Part shown: piece by piece, positions 50,185-58,552 of the stretch | Layout: each line of letters starts with the position of its first letter | How positions within the stretch are numbered: the first letter of the stretch is position 1 | Assembly (NCBI GenBank): GCA_026702615.1 | Contig: JAPPBY010000027.1 | Span: 1 to 61,509, forward strand | DNA from: Chloroflexota bacterium | GTDB taxonomy: Bacteria > Chloroflexota > Dehalococcoidia > Tepidiformales > Tepidiformaceae | Direction: 5' to 3' | DNA length: 61,509 bases | Notes under the pieces: generated by a model | The model's input: the letters and a program-made list of their open reading frames with translations, nothing else | The model's database searches: none | Told to the model about the DNA's origin: nothing | Position numbers and translations under genes: made by a program

Positions 50185-51090
50185 TTACCCGAGGATAGCC
50201 ACGTCAATGGCCATAACGATGAAGATCGCCGCAAGATATGCCAGAGAAAACGTGTAGAGCCGGATTGACGGCACCCGATCCGGCCACTTCCAGAGCCCGA
50301 ACGCGATCGCGACGAACCCCAGACCGGCTGCTCCCGCCACCGCGCCGTACAGCCAGCCGACCTCGCCGGTCAGCAGGAGCGAGAGCGTGAGCGGCAGGAG
50401 CACGATCGAGTAGGCGAGGATCTGCCGACGGGTCGCGACCTCGCCGGCCTGCACCGGCAGCATCGGCACGCTCGCCTCGCGGTAGTCGGGGGCGATGCGC
50501 AGAGCCAGGGCCCAGAAGTGCGGCGGCGTCCAGAAGAAGATGATGGCGAACATGATCACGGGCGCCCAGGCCAGCTCCCCGGTGACCGCCGCCCAGCCCA
50601 CCATTGGCGGAAAGGCCCCCGCCGCGCCCCCGATAACGATGTTCTGCGAGGAGCGCCGCTTCAGCCACACCGTGTAGATGAACACGTAGAAGAGGAATGC
50701 CGCCCACGCCAGCACGGCCGCCAACAGGTTGGTTGTCGCCCAGAGGAACGCGAATGCGCCCACGGCCAGCGCGAGCCCGAAGAGGAATGCGTTGAGCGGA
50801 GGAATCTCCCCGCGCACCAGCGGCCTGGACTGCGTCCGGCTCATGAGTGCATCGATGTCGCGGTCGTACCAGCAGTTGACCGCGTTCGCCCCCGCGGCCG
50901 AGGCCGCGCCGCCGACGAGCGTCGCGATCACGAGCGCCGTCGAGGGCCAGCCGCCTTCTGCCACCACCATCGCGGGGACTGTCGTCGCCAGGAGCAGCAG
51001 GATGATGCGCGGCTTGGTGATGGCGACGTAGCTGCGAATAGTCGCCGACGCCCGGCTCGACTCCCGCAGGGCCAGTCCCAGTGCCGTCAT
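50185..51090 (-). CDS. ctaB: Protoheme IX farnesyltransferase
   Basis: A 301-residue UbiA-family integral membrane enzyme that farnesylates heme B to heme O. The prenyl-diphosphate motifs are NAVNCWYDRDIDALMSRTQ and, further on, YREASVPML with YTVWLKRRS between them; about nine membrane segments. ATG 51090 overlaps the ctaA stop (ATGA), so the two are co-translated. The longer upstream frame is inside ctaA. Confidence 0.95.
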   Translation of the reverse strand: MTALGLALRESSRASATIRSYVAITKPRIILLLLATTVPAMVVAEGGWPSTALVIATLVGGAASAAGANAVNCWYDRDIDALMSRTQSRPLVRGEIPPLNAFLFGLALAVGAFAFLWATTNLLAAVLAWAAFLFYVFIYTVWLKRRSSQNIVIGGAAGAFPPMVGWAAVTGELAWAPVIMFAIIFFWTPPHFWALALRIAPDYREASVPMLPVQAGEVATRRQILAYSIVLLPLTLSLLLTGEVGWLYGAVAGAAGLGFVAIAFGLWKWPDRVPSIRLYTFSLAYLAAIFIVMAIDVAILG

Positions 51091-52022
51091 GCGGGCGCCT
51101 CCGCCGGGGCCGCCGGGACGCGGTTGGGCGACACCGCTTGCGCGGAGTACCCGAGGAGCGCGGCTGCCGACAGGGTGAGCCACAGCAGGGAGGCTAGCAC
51201 GGTATGCGTTACGGTGAGCGCGTCGGGGAATGTGTACAGCACGTTGAGCGCCCCGATCGCCACCTGAGCCGCGTAGATCACTGCCGTCGTTCGCGCCACG
51301 TGCATCCCCCACCGCAGCGTCCCGCGCTCCCGCCAGGCGACGACCACGAGCCAGGCCAGTGGTACGAGCAGCAATGCCGCCAGGTAGCGATGCACCATGT
51401 GCGTGATCTGCTGGTCGTCGGCGCCGGGGAACACGCCGCCGCTACAGAGCGGCCAGCCCTCGCAGGCGGTCGAGCCCCCGCTTTCACCGAGATAGCCACC
51501 CATCCACACCACTGCCGCGAACAGCACCAGGGCGACGATCGCCCGCTGGCCCACACGCCAGGCCGCGGCGCGCTGTTCGGGTGGGATTCCGCCTCGGACC
51601 TCGTTGAACATCGCGAGCGCGGTCGCGGCCATCACCGTCAGGATCGCCATCGCCAGCAGCAGGTGGGTCGCGACGATCTCGGCGGGCAATTCCTCCCAGA
51701 CCGTGATCGCCCCGATCACGCCCTGGATGCCCACCAGGGGCACGGCCGCGATTGCCGGCCAGAGCACCGCCGGCGTTCCCCGGTAGTGCCGCCAGGCGAA
51801 GACCGCGGTCGCGATCACGAGGATCCCGACGAAGGCCGCAACGAAACGGTGGGTCGACTCGATCACCGCTTCCTGCTCGTGCGGCGGCACGATGCCGCCG
51901 TGACAGGTCGGCCAGTCGGGGCAGCCCAGCCCCGACCCCGTTGCGCGCACGTACACCCCGACCCCAATCAGGATCAGCGTGGCGGCGCAGGTGATGAAGG
52001 CGAGGTTGCGGGTGGCTCTCAT
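51087..52022 (-). CDS. ctaA: Heme A synthase
   Basis: A 311-residue CtaA/COX15 enzyme oxidising heme O to heme A. It has eight membrane segments, paired His ligands (THRFVAAFVG, MVHRYLAAL, ATHLLLA, VTHTVLA) and Cys pairs in LGCPDWPTCHGG and CEGWPLCSGG. Its presence implies an aa3-type terminal oxidase elsewhere. A TACGCT hexamer sits about 35 bases before ATG 52022, divergent from the sirtuin promoter. Confidence 0.96.
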   Translation of the reverse strand: MRATRNLAFITCAATLILIGVGVYVRATGSGLGCPDWPTCHGGIVPPHEQEAVIESTHRFVAAFVGILVIATAVFAWRHYRGTPAVLWPAIAAVPLVGIQGVIGAITVWEELPAEIVATHLLLAMAILTVMAATALAMFNEVRGGIPPEQRAAAWRVGQRAIVALVLFAAVVWMGGYLGESGGSTACEGWPLCSGGVFPGADDQQITHMVHRYLAALLLVPLAWLVVVAWRERGTLRWGMHVARTTAVIYAAQVAIGALNVLYTFPDALTVTHTVLASLLWLTLSAAALLGYSAQAVSPNRVPAAPAEAPA

Positions 52023-52093
52023 CGACTCGGAGGCGCCCCTGCAGACGCCGGTTCTCAGCGTACGGTGCGATGCCCGGAGGCGCCAGATTCCGG

Positions 52094-52099
52094 TAGGCT
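52094..52099 (+). promoter_or_regulatory. -10 box TAGGCT, leaderless start of sirtuin gene
   Basis: TAGGCT, six bases, then ATG 52106; identical in box and spacing to the genes at 21794 and 56550. Confidence 0.55.
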
Positions 52100-52105
52100 C
52101 GCGCC

Positions 52106-52864
52106 ATGAGCGAGACCGACATTGATGCCGTCGCCTCGTGGCTGCGGGAGGCCCGGTCGGTCGCCATCCTCACCGGCGCCGGCATCTCGACCGAGTCCGG
52201 GATCCCCGATTTCCGCGGACCCGACGGCGTCTGGACCAAGAACCCCGCCGCCGAGCGCACTGCCACCATCCAGCACTACGTCGCCGACCGCGACCACCGG
52301 GTCCGTTCCTGGGCCAATCGCGCCGACAGCCCCATGCACAACGCCGAGCCGAACGCCGGCCACTACGCCCTCACCGCCCTGGAGGGGAAGGGGAAGCTCG
52401 ACACGCTCGTCACGCAGAACATCGACGGACTCCACCATGCTGCCGGCACCTCGCCAGAACGAATCGTCGAGATCCACGGGACCGTGCGCGACTACGCCTG
52501 CCTCGGCTGCGCCGAGCGTGGCCCCATCGAAGTCGTGCTGGAACGCGTGCGGAACGGCGATGAGGACCCGCACTGCGACCAGTGCGGCGGCCTCCTCAAG
52601 TCGGCCACGATCTCCTTTGGCCAGGCGCTCATCGCCGAGGATCTCGAGCGGTCCCAGCTCGCTGCCGCCAACTGCGATCTCTTTCTCGCGATCGGCACCT
52701 CGCTCACGGTTTACCCCGTGGCCGCACTCCCCGAGATCGCGCTCCAGTGCGGGGCGCGCCTCGTCATCCTCAACGCGCAGGAGACCCCCTACGACCCGGC
52801 CGCGGCCACCATCCTGCGGGACGGCATCGGCACCGTGCTCCCCGATATCGTCGAGCGCGTCTAG
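52106..52864 (+). CDS. Sir2-family NAD-dependent protein deacylase
   Basis: A 252-residue sirtuin that removes acyl groups from lysines using NAD. GAGISTESGIPDFRGPDG (24-41) binds NAD, TQNIDGLH (103-110) is the core, catalytic His124 is in EIHG, and the zinc Cys are 132, 135, 157 and 160. No second N-terminal extension is present, as in class U or III bacterial sirtuins. Tail-to-tail overlap of four bases with the nitroreductase gene. Confidence 0.95.
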   Translation: MSETDIDAVASWLREARSVAILTGAGISTESGIPDFRGPDGVWTKNPAAERTATIQHYVADRDHRVRSWANRADSPMHNAEPNAGHYALTALEGKGKLDTLVTQNIDGLHHAAGTSPERIVEIHGTVRDYACLGCAERGPIEVVLERVRNGDEDPHCDQCGGLLKSATISFGQALIAEDLERSQLAAANCDLFLAIGTSLTVYPVAALPEIALQCGARLVILNAQETPYDPAAATILRDGIGTVLPDIVERV

Positions 52865-53568
52865 CGGCCTGACTCCGGAGCGTCTTGCTGCTCGCCCCAG
52901 CGGTCCCAGTGCACCACCTCGCCCAGCGGCCTGCGTCGCGCCTGCGAGAATCGTCCCTTCTCCAGGTAGCCCAGCGGGATGAGGGCCATGACGAACGCGT
53001 TCTCGGGTAGCCCAAGCAACTCGTTGACCCCCGAGTCTTCGTCCAGCGTCCAGGTCATCACGGTTCCGATGTCGAACGCCCGCGCTGCCAGCATCAGGTT
53101 CTGCACGGCGCCGTAGATCGAACCCCCGAGGCCTGCCCCCGAGCGCCGCGTGTTGTCCGACATGCGGGCAGCGGTCTGCATGACCGGCGCCACGATCACA
53201 GGCACCTCCGCGAAGTGCTCCGCCAGGTGGACCACGCCCCGGCGGTTGCGCGCGTCGATTCCGATTTCCCCCTCGGCGATCCCTCCGCGCGTGATGCGCG
53301 CCGCTCCGAGCTCCTCGTCGCTCACCCGCTCGTAACCGTAGGAGGACAGGAGTCGCTCCGAGTAGACCTTCGCGATCGCGTCCTTCGTCTCCTGGTCGCG
53401 GATTACGACCCAGCCCCAGCCCTGCTGGTTGCCGCCCGTCGGACCGCGGACGGCCGCATCGAGGATCTCCCAGATCACATCCTCCGGGATCGGGTCCGGC
53501 TTCAGGAATCGCTGCGCGCGTGTCGTATGGATCGCGTCGAGGACATCAAGGGGTTCACGGTCCGGCAT
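52861..53568 (-). CDS. Nitroreductase-family flavoprotein
   Basis: A 235-residue FMN-dependent nitroreductase-fold protein: TTRAQRFLKPDPIPEDV at the start, AAVRGPTGGNQQGW as FMN contact, and a C-terminal VMALIPLGYLEKG segment. It may act on nitro compounds, quinones or a F420-like or cobalamin-ligand substrate. ATG 53568 follows AGGAGG. TAGACT lies about 32 bases upstream, divergent from the LLM gene. Confidence 0.9.
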   Translation of the reverse strand: MPDREPLDVLDAIHTTRAQRFLKPDPIPEDVIWEILDAAVRGPTGGNQQGWGWVVIRDQETKDAIAKVYSERLLSSYGYERVSDEELGAARITRGGIAEGEIGIDARNRRGVVHLAEHFAEVPVIVAPVMQTAARMSDNTRRSGAGLGGSIYGAVQNLMLAARAFDIGTVMTWTLDEDSGVNELLGLPENAFVMALIPLGYLEKGRFSQARRRPLGEVVHWDRWGEQQDAPESGR

Positions 53569-53600
53569 AGGGCCTCCTGGTATGGCTGTTCGCCGTCGCG

Positions 53601-53635
53601 AGTCTACCTGTCCGCGAGTGTCAGACGCGTATCAT
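53601..53635. promoter_or_regulatory. Divergent -10 pair between nitroreductase and LLM genes
   Basis: TAGACT (53601-53606, minus) and TATCAT (53630-53635, plus) lie in the 98-base gap between the two starts. Both leaders have AGGAGG sites. Confidence 0.45.
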
Positions 53636-53666
53636 CCGCGCGACGCGCACCCATAGGAGGCTGGCG

Positions 53667-54536
53667 ATGAAGATTGGGCTCTACGGCATCAACCTGGGCG
53701 TCCTCGCCGACCGTGAAGCCATGCTCCGCGTCGCCCGCGCGGCCGAAGCCGCCAACTTCGAGTCGCTCTGGACCGGCGAGCACGTCGTGTTCGTCGACCC
53801 CCAGCAACCGCCCTCCCCCCTCGTTCCCGACACCCCTCTCGCCGACACCGTCGCGACCCTCGCCTTCCTCGCCGGCGCAACCGAGCGCGTGCGCCTTGCC
53901 AGCGGCATCCTCCTCCTCCCCCAGCGCAACCCCGTCGTGCTCGCCAAGGAGCTCGCCGGCATCGACGTGCTTTCGGGCGGACGCCTCATCCTTGGGGTGG
54001 GTGTCGGTTCGGTCGAAGGCGAGTTCGACGCCATCGGCGTCCCCTTCCGCGAGCGCGGCGCCCGCACGTCTGAGCACATCGAGGTCCTGCGTACGCTCTG
54101 GACGCAGGAGAAGCCGGTTTTCGAAGGCCGCTTCACCTCGTTCTCCGGCATCCAGTCCCGTCCCCTTCCCGTCCAGCAGCCCCATCCCCCCATCGTGATC
54201 GGCGGCTACTCCGACGCCGCCCACCGGCGCACCATCACCCAGGGCGACGGCTGGTACGGCTTCATGATGGATGTTGAGGGCGCCGCCGCCGCCATCCAGG
54301 CACTCGGTGAGGCCGCCGAGAAGGTCGAGCGCCCCGACTACCTGGGACCCCTCGAGATCACGATCACGCCGCGTGGCCGCCTCGACCGCGAGGCCGTCGA
54401 GCGCTTCGCCGAGGTCGGCGTCCACCGCCTCGCCCCCATGCCCCGCCACCTCATGCTCCCCACCGACGATCCCGACCCCATCCGCGACGACGTCGTTGCC
54501 TTCGTCGAAGCCACGGCGGAGTCTCTGGAGCTGTAG
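53667..54536 (+). CDS. LLM class flavin/F420-dependent oxidoreductase
   Basis: A 289-residue luciferase-like TIM-barrel protein. The opening KIGLYGINLG, RVARAAEAANFESLWTGEH, RVRLASGILLLPQRNP and GRLILGVGVGS are family hallmarks, and the loop after TFEGRFTSF-type segment is preserved. F420 or FMN could be the cofactor; the protein does not settle which. ATG 53667 follows TAGGAGGCTGGCG. Divergent from the nitroreductase gene. Confidence 0.9.
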   Translation: MKIGLYGINLGVLADREAMLRVARAAEAANFESLWTGEHVVFVDPQQPPSPLVPDTPLADTVATLAFLAGATERVRLASGILLLPQRNPVVLAKELAGIDVLSGGRLILGVGVGSVEGEFDAIGVPFRERGARTSEHIEVLRTLWTQEKPVFEGRFTSFSGIQSRPLPVQQPHPPIVIGGYSDAAHRRTITQGDGWYGFMMDVEGAAAAIQALGEAAEKVERPDYLGPLEITITPRGRLDREAVERFAEVGVHRLAPMPRHLMLPTDDPDPIRDDVVAFVEATAESLEL

Positions 54537-54542
54537 GGTTGG

Positions 54543-54571
54543 TTGCTATCTGTACCGGTACACAGTACAGT
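54543..54571 (+). promoter_or_regulatory. higBA promoter
   Basis: TTGCTA (54543-54548) and TACAGT (54566-54571) are 17 bases apart; the operator lies in the spacer. TACAGT ends five bases before the higB GTG. Confidence 0.55.
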
Positions 54572-54576
54572 ACCTT
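54551..54576. promoter_or_regulatory. Palindromic operator of higBA
   Basis: TGTACCGGTACA (54551-54562) is a perfect 12-base palindrome, overlapping a second dyad in which GGTAC pairs with GTACC around ACAGTACA. Both sit between the -35 and the start codon, the usual place for HigA autorepression. Confidence 0.65.
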
Positions 54577-54855
54577 GTGATTCGCTCGTTTCGCCACCGT
54601 GGGCTTCGGCGGCTGCACGAGCGCGGTGATTCCAGCCGAGTGAGAGCTGATCAGGTGGAGCGCATCCGAGTCGCCCTGTCGCACCTTGACTCAGCCGGGG
54701 TGCCCTCCGACCTCGCTCTTCCCGGCTACAGACTTCATCCACTGAGGGGCGACTTGAGGCACTTCTGGAGCATTTCGATCTCCGGCAACTGGCGAATCAT
54801 CTTTCGGCTCGAAGACGGCGACGTGTACGACATCGACTTGGTCGACTATCACTAG
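54577..54855 (+). CDS. higB: HigB-family toxin
   Basis: A 92-residue RelE/HigB-fold toxin, an mRNA interferase acting at the ribosome. The opening MIRSFRHRGLRRLHERGDSS, PLRGDLRHFWSISISGNWRIIF and DIDLVDYH match the HigB family closely. Start GTG 54577 (read as Met) fits that opening; the frame is open further upstream through the LLM gene. It precedes the antitoxin, the order typical of higBA. Base composition is lower in GC than neighbours. Confidence 0.9.
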   Translation: MIRSFRHRGLRRLHERGDSSRVRADQVERIRVALSHLDSAGVPSDLALPGYRLHPLRGDLRHFWSISISGNWRIIFRLEDGDVYDIDLVDYH

Positions 54856-54869
54856 ACAAGGAGTGACCT

Positions 54870-55169
54870 ATGCCCATGAAAGACCCACCCCACCCCGGCC
54901 TTGGTATCAAGCTGAACTGCCTGGAGCCGCTTGGCCTGAGCGTGACGGAGGCCGCAGAGGTGCTGGGCGTCGCGCGACATACCCTCTCGCGGGTCCTGAA
55001 CGGGCACGCCGCTATCTCCCCGGACATGGCGATCCGTTTGGAGAAGGCCGGCTGGTCAAACGCCGAGTTCTGGCTCCGCCTTCAGACCGCCTACGATCTG
55101 GCACAGGCCCGGAAGCACGAGGACGCCATCAAGGTCGAGCGGTATGAGCCGCTCACGCCTGTCGGCTAG
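54870..55169 (+). CDS. higA: HigA-family antitoxin (XRE HTH)
   Basis: A 99-residue HigA antitoxin with an XRE helix-turn-helix at about residues 23-60 ([22 protein letters not shown]) and the C-terminal extension that contacts HigB. It neutralises the toxin and represses the operon. ATG 54870 follows AAGGAGTGACCT, 15 bases after higB. Confidence 0.93.
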   Translation: MPMKDPPHPGLGIKLNCLEPLGLSVTEAAEVLGVARHTLSRVLNGHAAISPDMAIRLEKAGWSNAEFWLRLQTAYDLAQARKHEDAIKVERYEPLTPVG

Positions 55170-55178
55170 GGTCCAGCC

Positions 55179-56261
55179 TCACTCCTCGCAGACCACCCCG
55201 TCGCCGTCCCCGTCTCGAGCGGCTGGCACCATCTCCGCCGGGAAACCCCTGCCCCCGTCAGGGCAACGCCCCCGACTGCAGCCCTGCTGCCTGCGCTCAC
55301 CCGCCGCTTCCGCCGCCGCACACGATGCGTAGGTCCGCTGCGATTGCGTGCTGGAAACCTCCGTGGGCGTGGAGTCGGTAGTCGAGCCCGCTGTGCCCGT
55401 CGAGGAGCAGGCGCTTGTGAGCGCGCTTGTCTCCGACGGACCCAGGACGTGGCCGTAGCGGCTGGCCGTGTCCCAGTAACGGGTCGCGTACGCGCAGGCG
55501 TTGGCGTTGTAGCCCTCCGCGTCGAGCGATCGCCAGCGCGGGAGCCACTCGTTCGCGAGGTCGTCCGACTTCGAGAGGTTGAACCTGGCGACCGTGGGCA
55601 CGAGGTTCCCGAGGTCGCTGTAGGCGGCGCGAGCCTCGGACTCGCTATCCACCAGTTCACAGAGCACGGACCAGGGGAGCACGTGGTCCCGGTGCCCGTC
55701 GCCGTTCAGAGAATCGAGGCTGTAGAACCCCCTCGCCCCGTCGAGCAGGTCGCGCGCCTCGCCCGACCACGAGGGCCGGTCGTCGCACCACTCCGGCTCC
55801 TCCGAGGAACCCTGCCCCGTCTCCGTCGTCGCCGCGCGTGGCGTCGCCGTAGCGGCCGCGGCCGTTCCCTCCGACCGAGAGACGGCAGCCCCGCTGCCGG
55901 GGATGACCAGCTCCCAACCCACCCTGAGATTGCTGCAGTTCGCGTCGATCCTGGGGTTCGCTTCGAGCAGCCGCGACGTCGAGATGCCGAATTCCTGCGC
56001 GATGCGCCAGCACACGTCCCCCGCCTGCACGACGTAGGTCGTCGTCACCTCGGCGGCTGGGGTTGGCGTCGGGGACGGGGTCGAGACGGGCGTGCGTTCC
56101 GGCGACGAGGTGGAGGTTGCCGGGGCCTCGGTCGCTGTCTCGGGAGATGCGGTTGCAGTTGAGGCCGTTGGCGCCGTACCGGGCCCTTCCTCCGGCTCAC
56201 ACGCCACGGCGCCGCCCAGGACCAGCACGGCGAACAACACAACGAATACGCTGTATTTCAC
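55179..56261 (-). CDS. Lipoprotein: LysM, HNH-type nuclease (DUF1524-like), excalibur
   Basis: A 360-residue lipoprotein. Signal peptide with Cys21 (GAVAC), Pro/Thr-rich linker to about 72, LysM peptidoglycan-binding domain 76-120 ([19 protein letters not shown]), linker, a DUF1524/GmrSD-C-like HNH domain at about 165-290 ([16 protein letters not shown] with N228/K231, [16 protein letters not shown]), then a C-terminal excalibur calcium-binding segment (310-360, ending [11 protein letters not shown]). A cell-wall-attached nuclease is the best reading. GTG 56261. It lies divergent from nothing; higBA converges on it. Confidence 0.8.
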   Translation of the reverse strand: MKYSVFVVLFAVLVLGGAVACEPEEGPGTAPTASTATASPETATEAPATSTSSPERTPVSTPSPTPTPAAEVTTTYVVQAGDVCWRIAQEFGISTSRLLEANPRIDANCSNLRVGWELVIPGSGAAVSRSEGTAAAATATPRAATTETGQGSSEEPEWCDDRPSWSGEARDLLDGARGFYSLDSLNGDGHRDHVLPWSVLCELVDSESEARAAYSDLGNLVPTVARFNLSKSDDLANEWLPRWRSLDAEGYNANACAYATRYWDTASRYGHVLGPSETSALTSACSSTGTAGSTTDSTPTEVSSTQSQRTYASCAAAEAAGERRQQGCSRGRCPDGGRGFPAEMVPAARDGDGDGVVCEE

Positions 56262-56409
56262 AGCTGTAGCTCTATCCCTTAGAGACTGCTCCCGGCTTCC
56301 CCTGCGGGTCAGATCAGGAGTGGGCGTTTTAGTGGACGATTAGTGGCCGGACACTCCCCCTACGGGGATCGTCGACCCGTGAAATCTCTATGTGTCGTAT
56401 GGGTTGTGC

Positions 56410-56486
56410 TGGTCGGGGCGACCGGATTTGAACCGATGACCTCTTGACCCCCAGTCAAGTGCGCTACCAGGCTGCGCCACGCCCCG
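56410..56486 (-). tRNA. tRNA-Pro (anticodon GGG)
   Basis: A 77-nt tRNA including an encoded CCA (56410-56412). Acceptor stem CGGGGCG pairs with CGCCCCG, anticodon stem CTTGA/TCAAG flanks loop CTGGGGG with anticodon GGG, and the T-arm has GGTTCAAATCC. It starts with C as prolyl tRNAs in bacteria do. Confidence 0.95.
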
Positions 56487-56537
56487 ACAAAGCCCTCGAA
56501 GCGTACACGATCCCCTCCTACCCTCGCCTTGCCCGCG

Positions 56538-56543
56538 TAGGCT
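56538..56543 (+). promoter_or_regulatory. -10 box TAGGCT, leaderless start of MFS gene
   Basis: TAGGCT, six bases and ATG 56550; no Shine-Dalgarno. The same layout as 52094 and 21801. Confidence 0.55.
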
Positions 56544-56549
56544 TCCCCA

Positions 56550-57779
56550 ATGCGCGTCATCCCCGGTCAGGCGCAGTCGTTCGACCTGCGTTCGCTGATC
56601 GGCGGCATCTATCTGCCCGCCCTCTTCTTCGGCATCGGCCAGTGGATGATCATCCCCGCCATCCCCCAGTTTGCCGACGAACTCGGGGCGAGCGTCTTCC
56701 TCAGCGGCATCATCTTCGCCGCCCGCGGCGCCGGCTCGATGATCGGGGATGTTCCCTCCGGCCTCCTCATGAGCCGCCTCGGCGGGCGCGTCACCATGAC
56801 ATCCGGCGTGGTGCTGACCGCCGTTACGGCGGCGGCGATGGGGTTCAGCAGCGGTCCCGCCACCCTCGGCCTCTTCACGCTGTTGAACGGCGTCGCCTTC
56901 GCCCTCTGGCACGTCTCGCGCCTCGCCTACATGACCGAGACCGTGCCCGTCGAGTACCGCGGACGCGCCCTCTCGCTCGTCGGCGGCGTGACGCGCGTCG
57001 GCTTCTTCGCCGGGCCCATCGTCGGAGGCGCGATCGCCCAGTTTGGCGGGCTGGAAACCGTGTTCTTCGCCCAGGCCGTGGTTGTCGGCGTGGCCGCCCT
57101 GCTCGTCGCGACCCGCCTTCCCGAGCCTCGCGGGGGCGATGCCGGCACCCCGGAGCGTCCCCATGTGAGTCTCCGCAGCGTGGCCCTCGCCGAACGCCGC
57201 AGCCTCATCGTTGCGGGGTCGGTCGCCATCACCCTCGTGCTCATCCGCCACGGACGTCAGTTCCTGATTCCCGTCTGGGGCAGGGAAGCCCTCGACCTCG
57301 ATCCCTTCGAGATCGGCCTCGTATTCGGGCTCGCCTCCGCCATCGACATGGTCATGTTCTATCCCGTCGGCGTGGTCATGGACCGCTGGGGACGGAAGTG
57401 GGTCATCGTGCCGAGCCTGCTGGTGCTCTCCGCTAGCCTGCTCCTCATGCCGCTCACGGCCGGCTTCATGTCGTTCCTGCTGGTGGGACTGCTCTCCGGC
57501 TTCGGCAACGGGCTGGGAAGCGGCGCCGTCATGACCCTCGGCGCCGACCTTGCCCCACCCGATGCCGCGGGCGAGTTCCTCGGGCTCTGGCGCTTAGTCG
57601 GGGACGTAGGCGCGGTCGCCGCGCCGCCCGCGATCGGCGGGCTCGAAGACCTGTTCACGCTTGATGCCGCGGCTGCGGTTACCGGGATCATCGGGCTCGC
57701 CGGCGGAGTCATCATGCTCCTGCTCGTGCGTGAGACCCTGACGCGGTCTCGTGAGCCCGCCCGCGCGTCCCCCCGCTAG
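56550..57779 (+). CDS. MFS transporter
   Basis: A 409-residue major facilitator protein with about twelve membrane segments; the A-motif appears as GLLMSRLGGRVTM and as GVVMDRWGRKWVI in the second half. Resembles drug/metabolite efflux MFS members (subfamily not clear). Divergent from tRNA-Pro; its 3' end overlaps the exonuclease III gene tail-to-tail by four bases. Confidence 0.88.
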   Translation: MRVIPGQAQSFDLRSLIGGIYLPALFFGIGQWMIIPAIPQFADELGASVFLSGIIFAARGAGSMIGDVPSGLLMSRLGGRVTMTSGVVLTAVTAAAMGFSSGPATLGLFTLLNGVAFALWHVSRLAYMTETVPVEYRGRALSLVGGVTRVGFFAGPIVGGAIAQFGGLETVFFAQAVVVGVAALLVATRLPEPRGGDAGTPERPHVSLRSVALAERRSLIVAGSVAITLVLIRHGRQFLIPVWGREALDLDPFEIGLVFGLASAIDMVMFYPVGVVMDRWGRKWVIVPSLLVLSASLLLMPLTAGFMSFLLVGLLSGFGNGLGSGAVMTLGADLAPPDAAGEFLGLWRLVGDVGAVAAPPAIGGLEDLFTLDAAAAVTGIIGLAGGVIMLLLVRETLTRSREPARASPR

Positions 57780-58549
57780 AGGTCGAGCTCGATGCCGACC
57801 GGGCAGTGGTCCGAACCCAGTTGCTCGTGCTCGATGAACGCGCTCCGCACCAACGGCAGCAGGTCCTCGCTGACGAACACATAGTCGATGCGCCAGCCGA
57901 TGTTCCGCTTGCGGCGCTCCCGCCAGGGGTCCCAGTAGCTGTACGCGTCCACCTGCTCCGGGTGTAGCGCCCGGAAGGTGTCGACGAAACCGCTCTCGAT
58001 CACGCGGTCGACCCACGCGCGCTCGACGGGCAGGAAGCCCGTCTCCTTCTCGTTGGGGCGGGCCACGTCGATCTCGCCGTGGGCCACGTTCAGGTCCCCC
58101 ATGAACACGACGCTCCGGCCCTCGTCCCGCAGCGCCACGATGCGCTCCAGGAAGGCTTCGTAGTACGCGAGCTTGAAGTCGAGCCGCGCGAGCTTCCGGC
58201 CGGCGTTGGGGAAGTACGAGGTCAGCAGCACGAAGTCCCCGAAGTCCGCCTCGATGACGCGTCCCTCGCGCTCGAACTCGGGCGTCTCCAGCCCGAGGCG
58301 CAGGTCAACGGGAGTTTGCTTCGTCAAGAGGATGGCGCCGCTGTACCCCGGTTCCTCGGCCGGGTGCCAGGTGGCCTCGTACCCGGCCTCGAGCCAGGGC
58401 TGCTCCTCGACCTGTTCGGGACGCGCCTTCACCTCCTGCAGCCCGGCGATGTCGGGCGCCGTCTCCTCGAGCCATGCCGGGAAGTTCCCCGAGCGCAGCC
58501 CCGCGCGGAGGCCGTTCACGTTCCAGGAGCAGATGCGCAGCGTCGCCAC
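57776..58549 (-). CDS. xth: Exodeoxyribonuclease III (AP endonuclease)
   Basis: A 257-residue exonuclease III/ExoA-type AP endonuclease of base-excision repair. The metal-binding LQEVKA (Glu), GDLNVAH (Asp/Asn) and GSDHCP (Asp-His) are all present, and NVNGLRAGLRSGNF opens the fold. GTG 58549 lies three bases after the stop of the membrane-protein gene, so the two are co-transcribed. Confidence 0.96.
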   Translation of the reverse strand: MATLRICSWNVNGLRAGLRSGNFPAWLEETAPDIAGLQEVKARPEQVEEQPWLEAGYEATWHPAEEPGYSGAILLTKQTPVDLRLGLETPEFEREGRVIEADFGDFVLLTSYFPNAGRKLARLDFKLAYYEAFLERIVALRDEGRSVVFMGDLNVAHGEIDVARPNEKETGFLPVERAWVDRVIESGFVDTFRALHPEQVDAYSYWDPWRERRKRNIGWRIDYVFVSEDLLPLVRSAFIEHEQLGSDHCPVGIELDL

Positions 58550-58552
58550 CGC

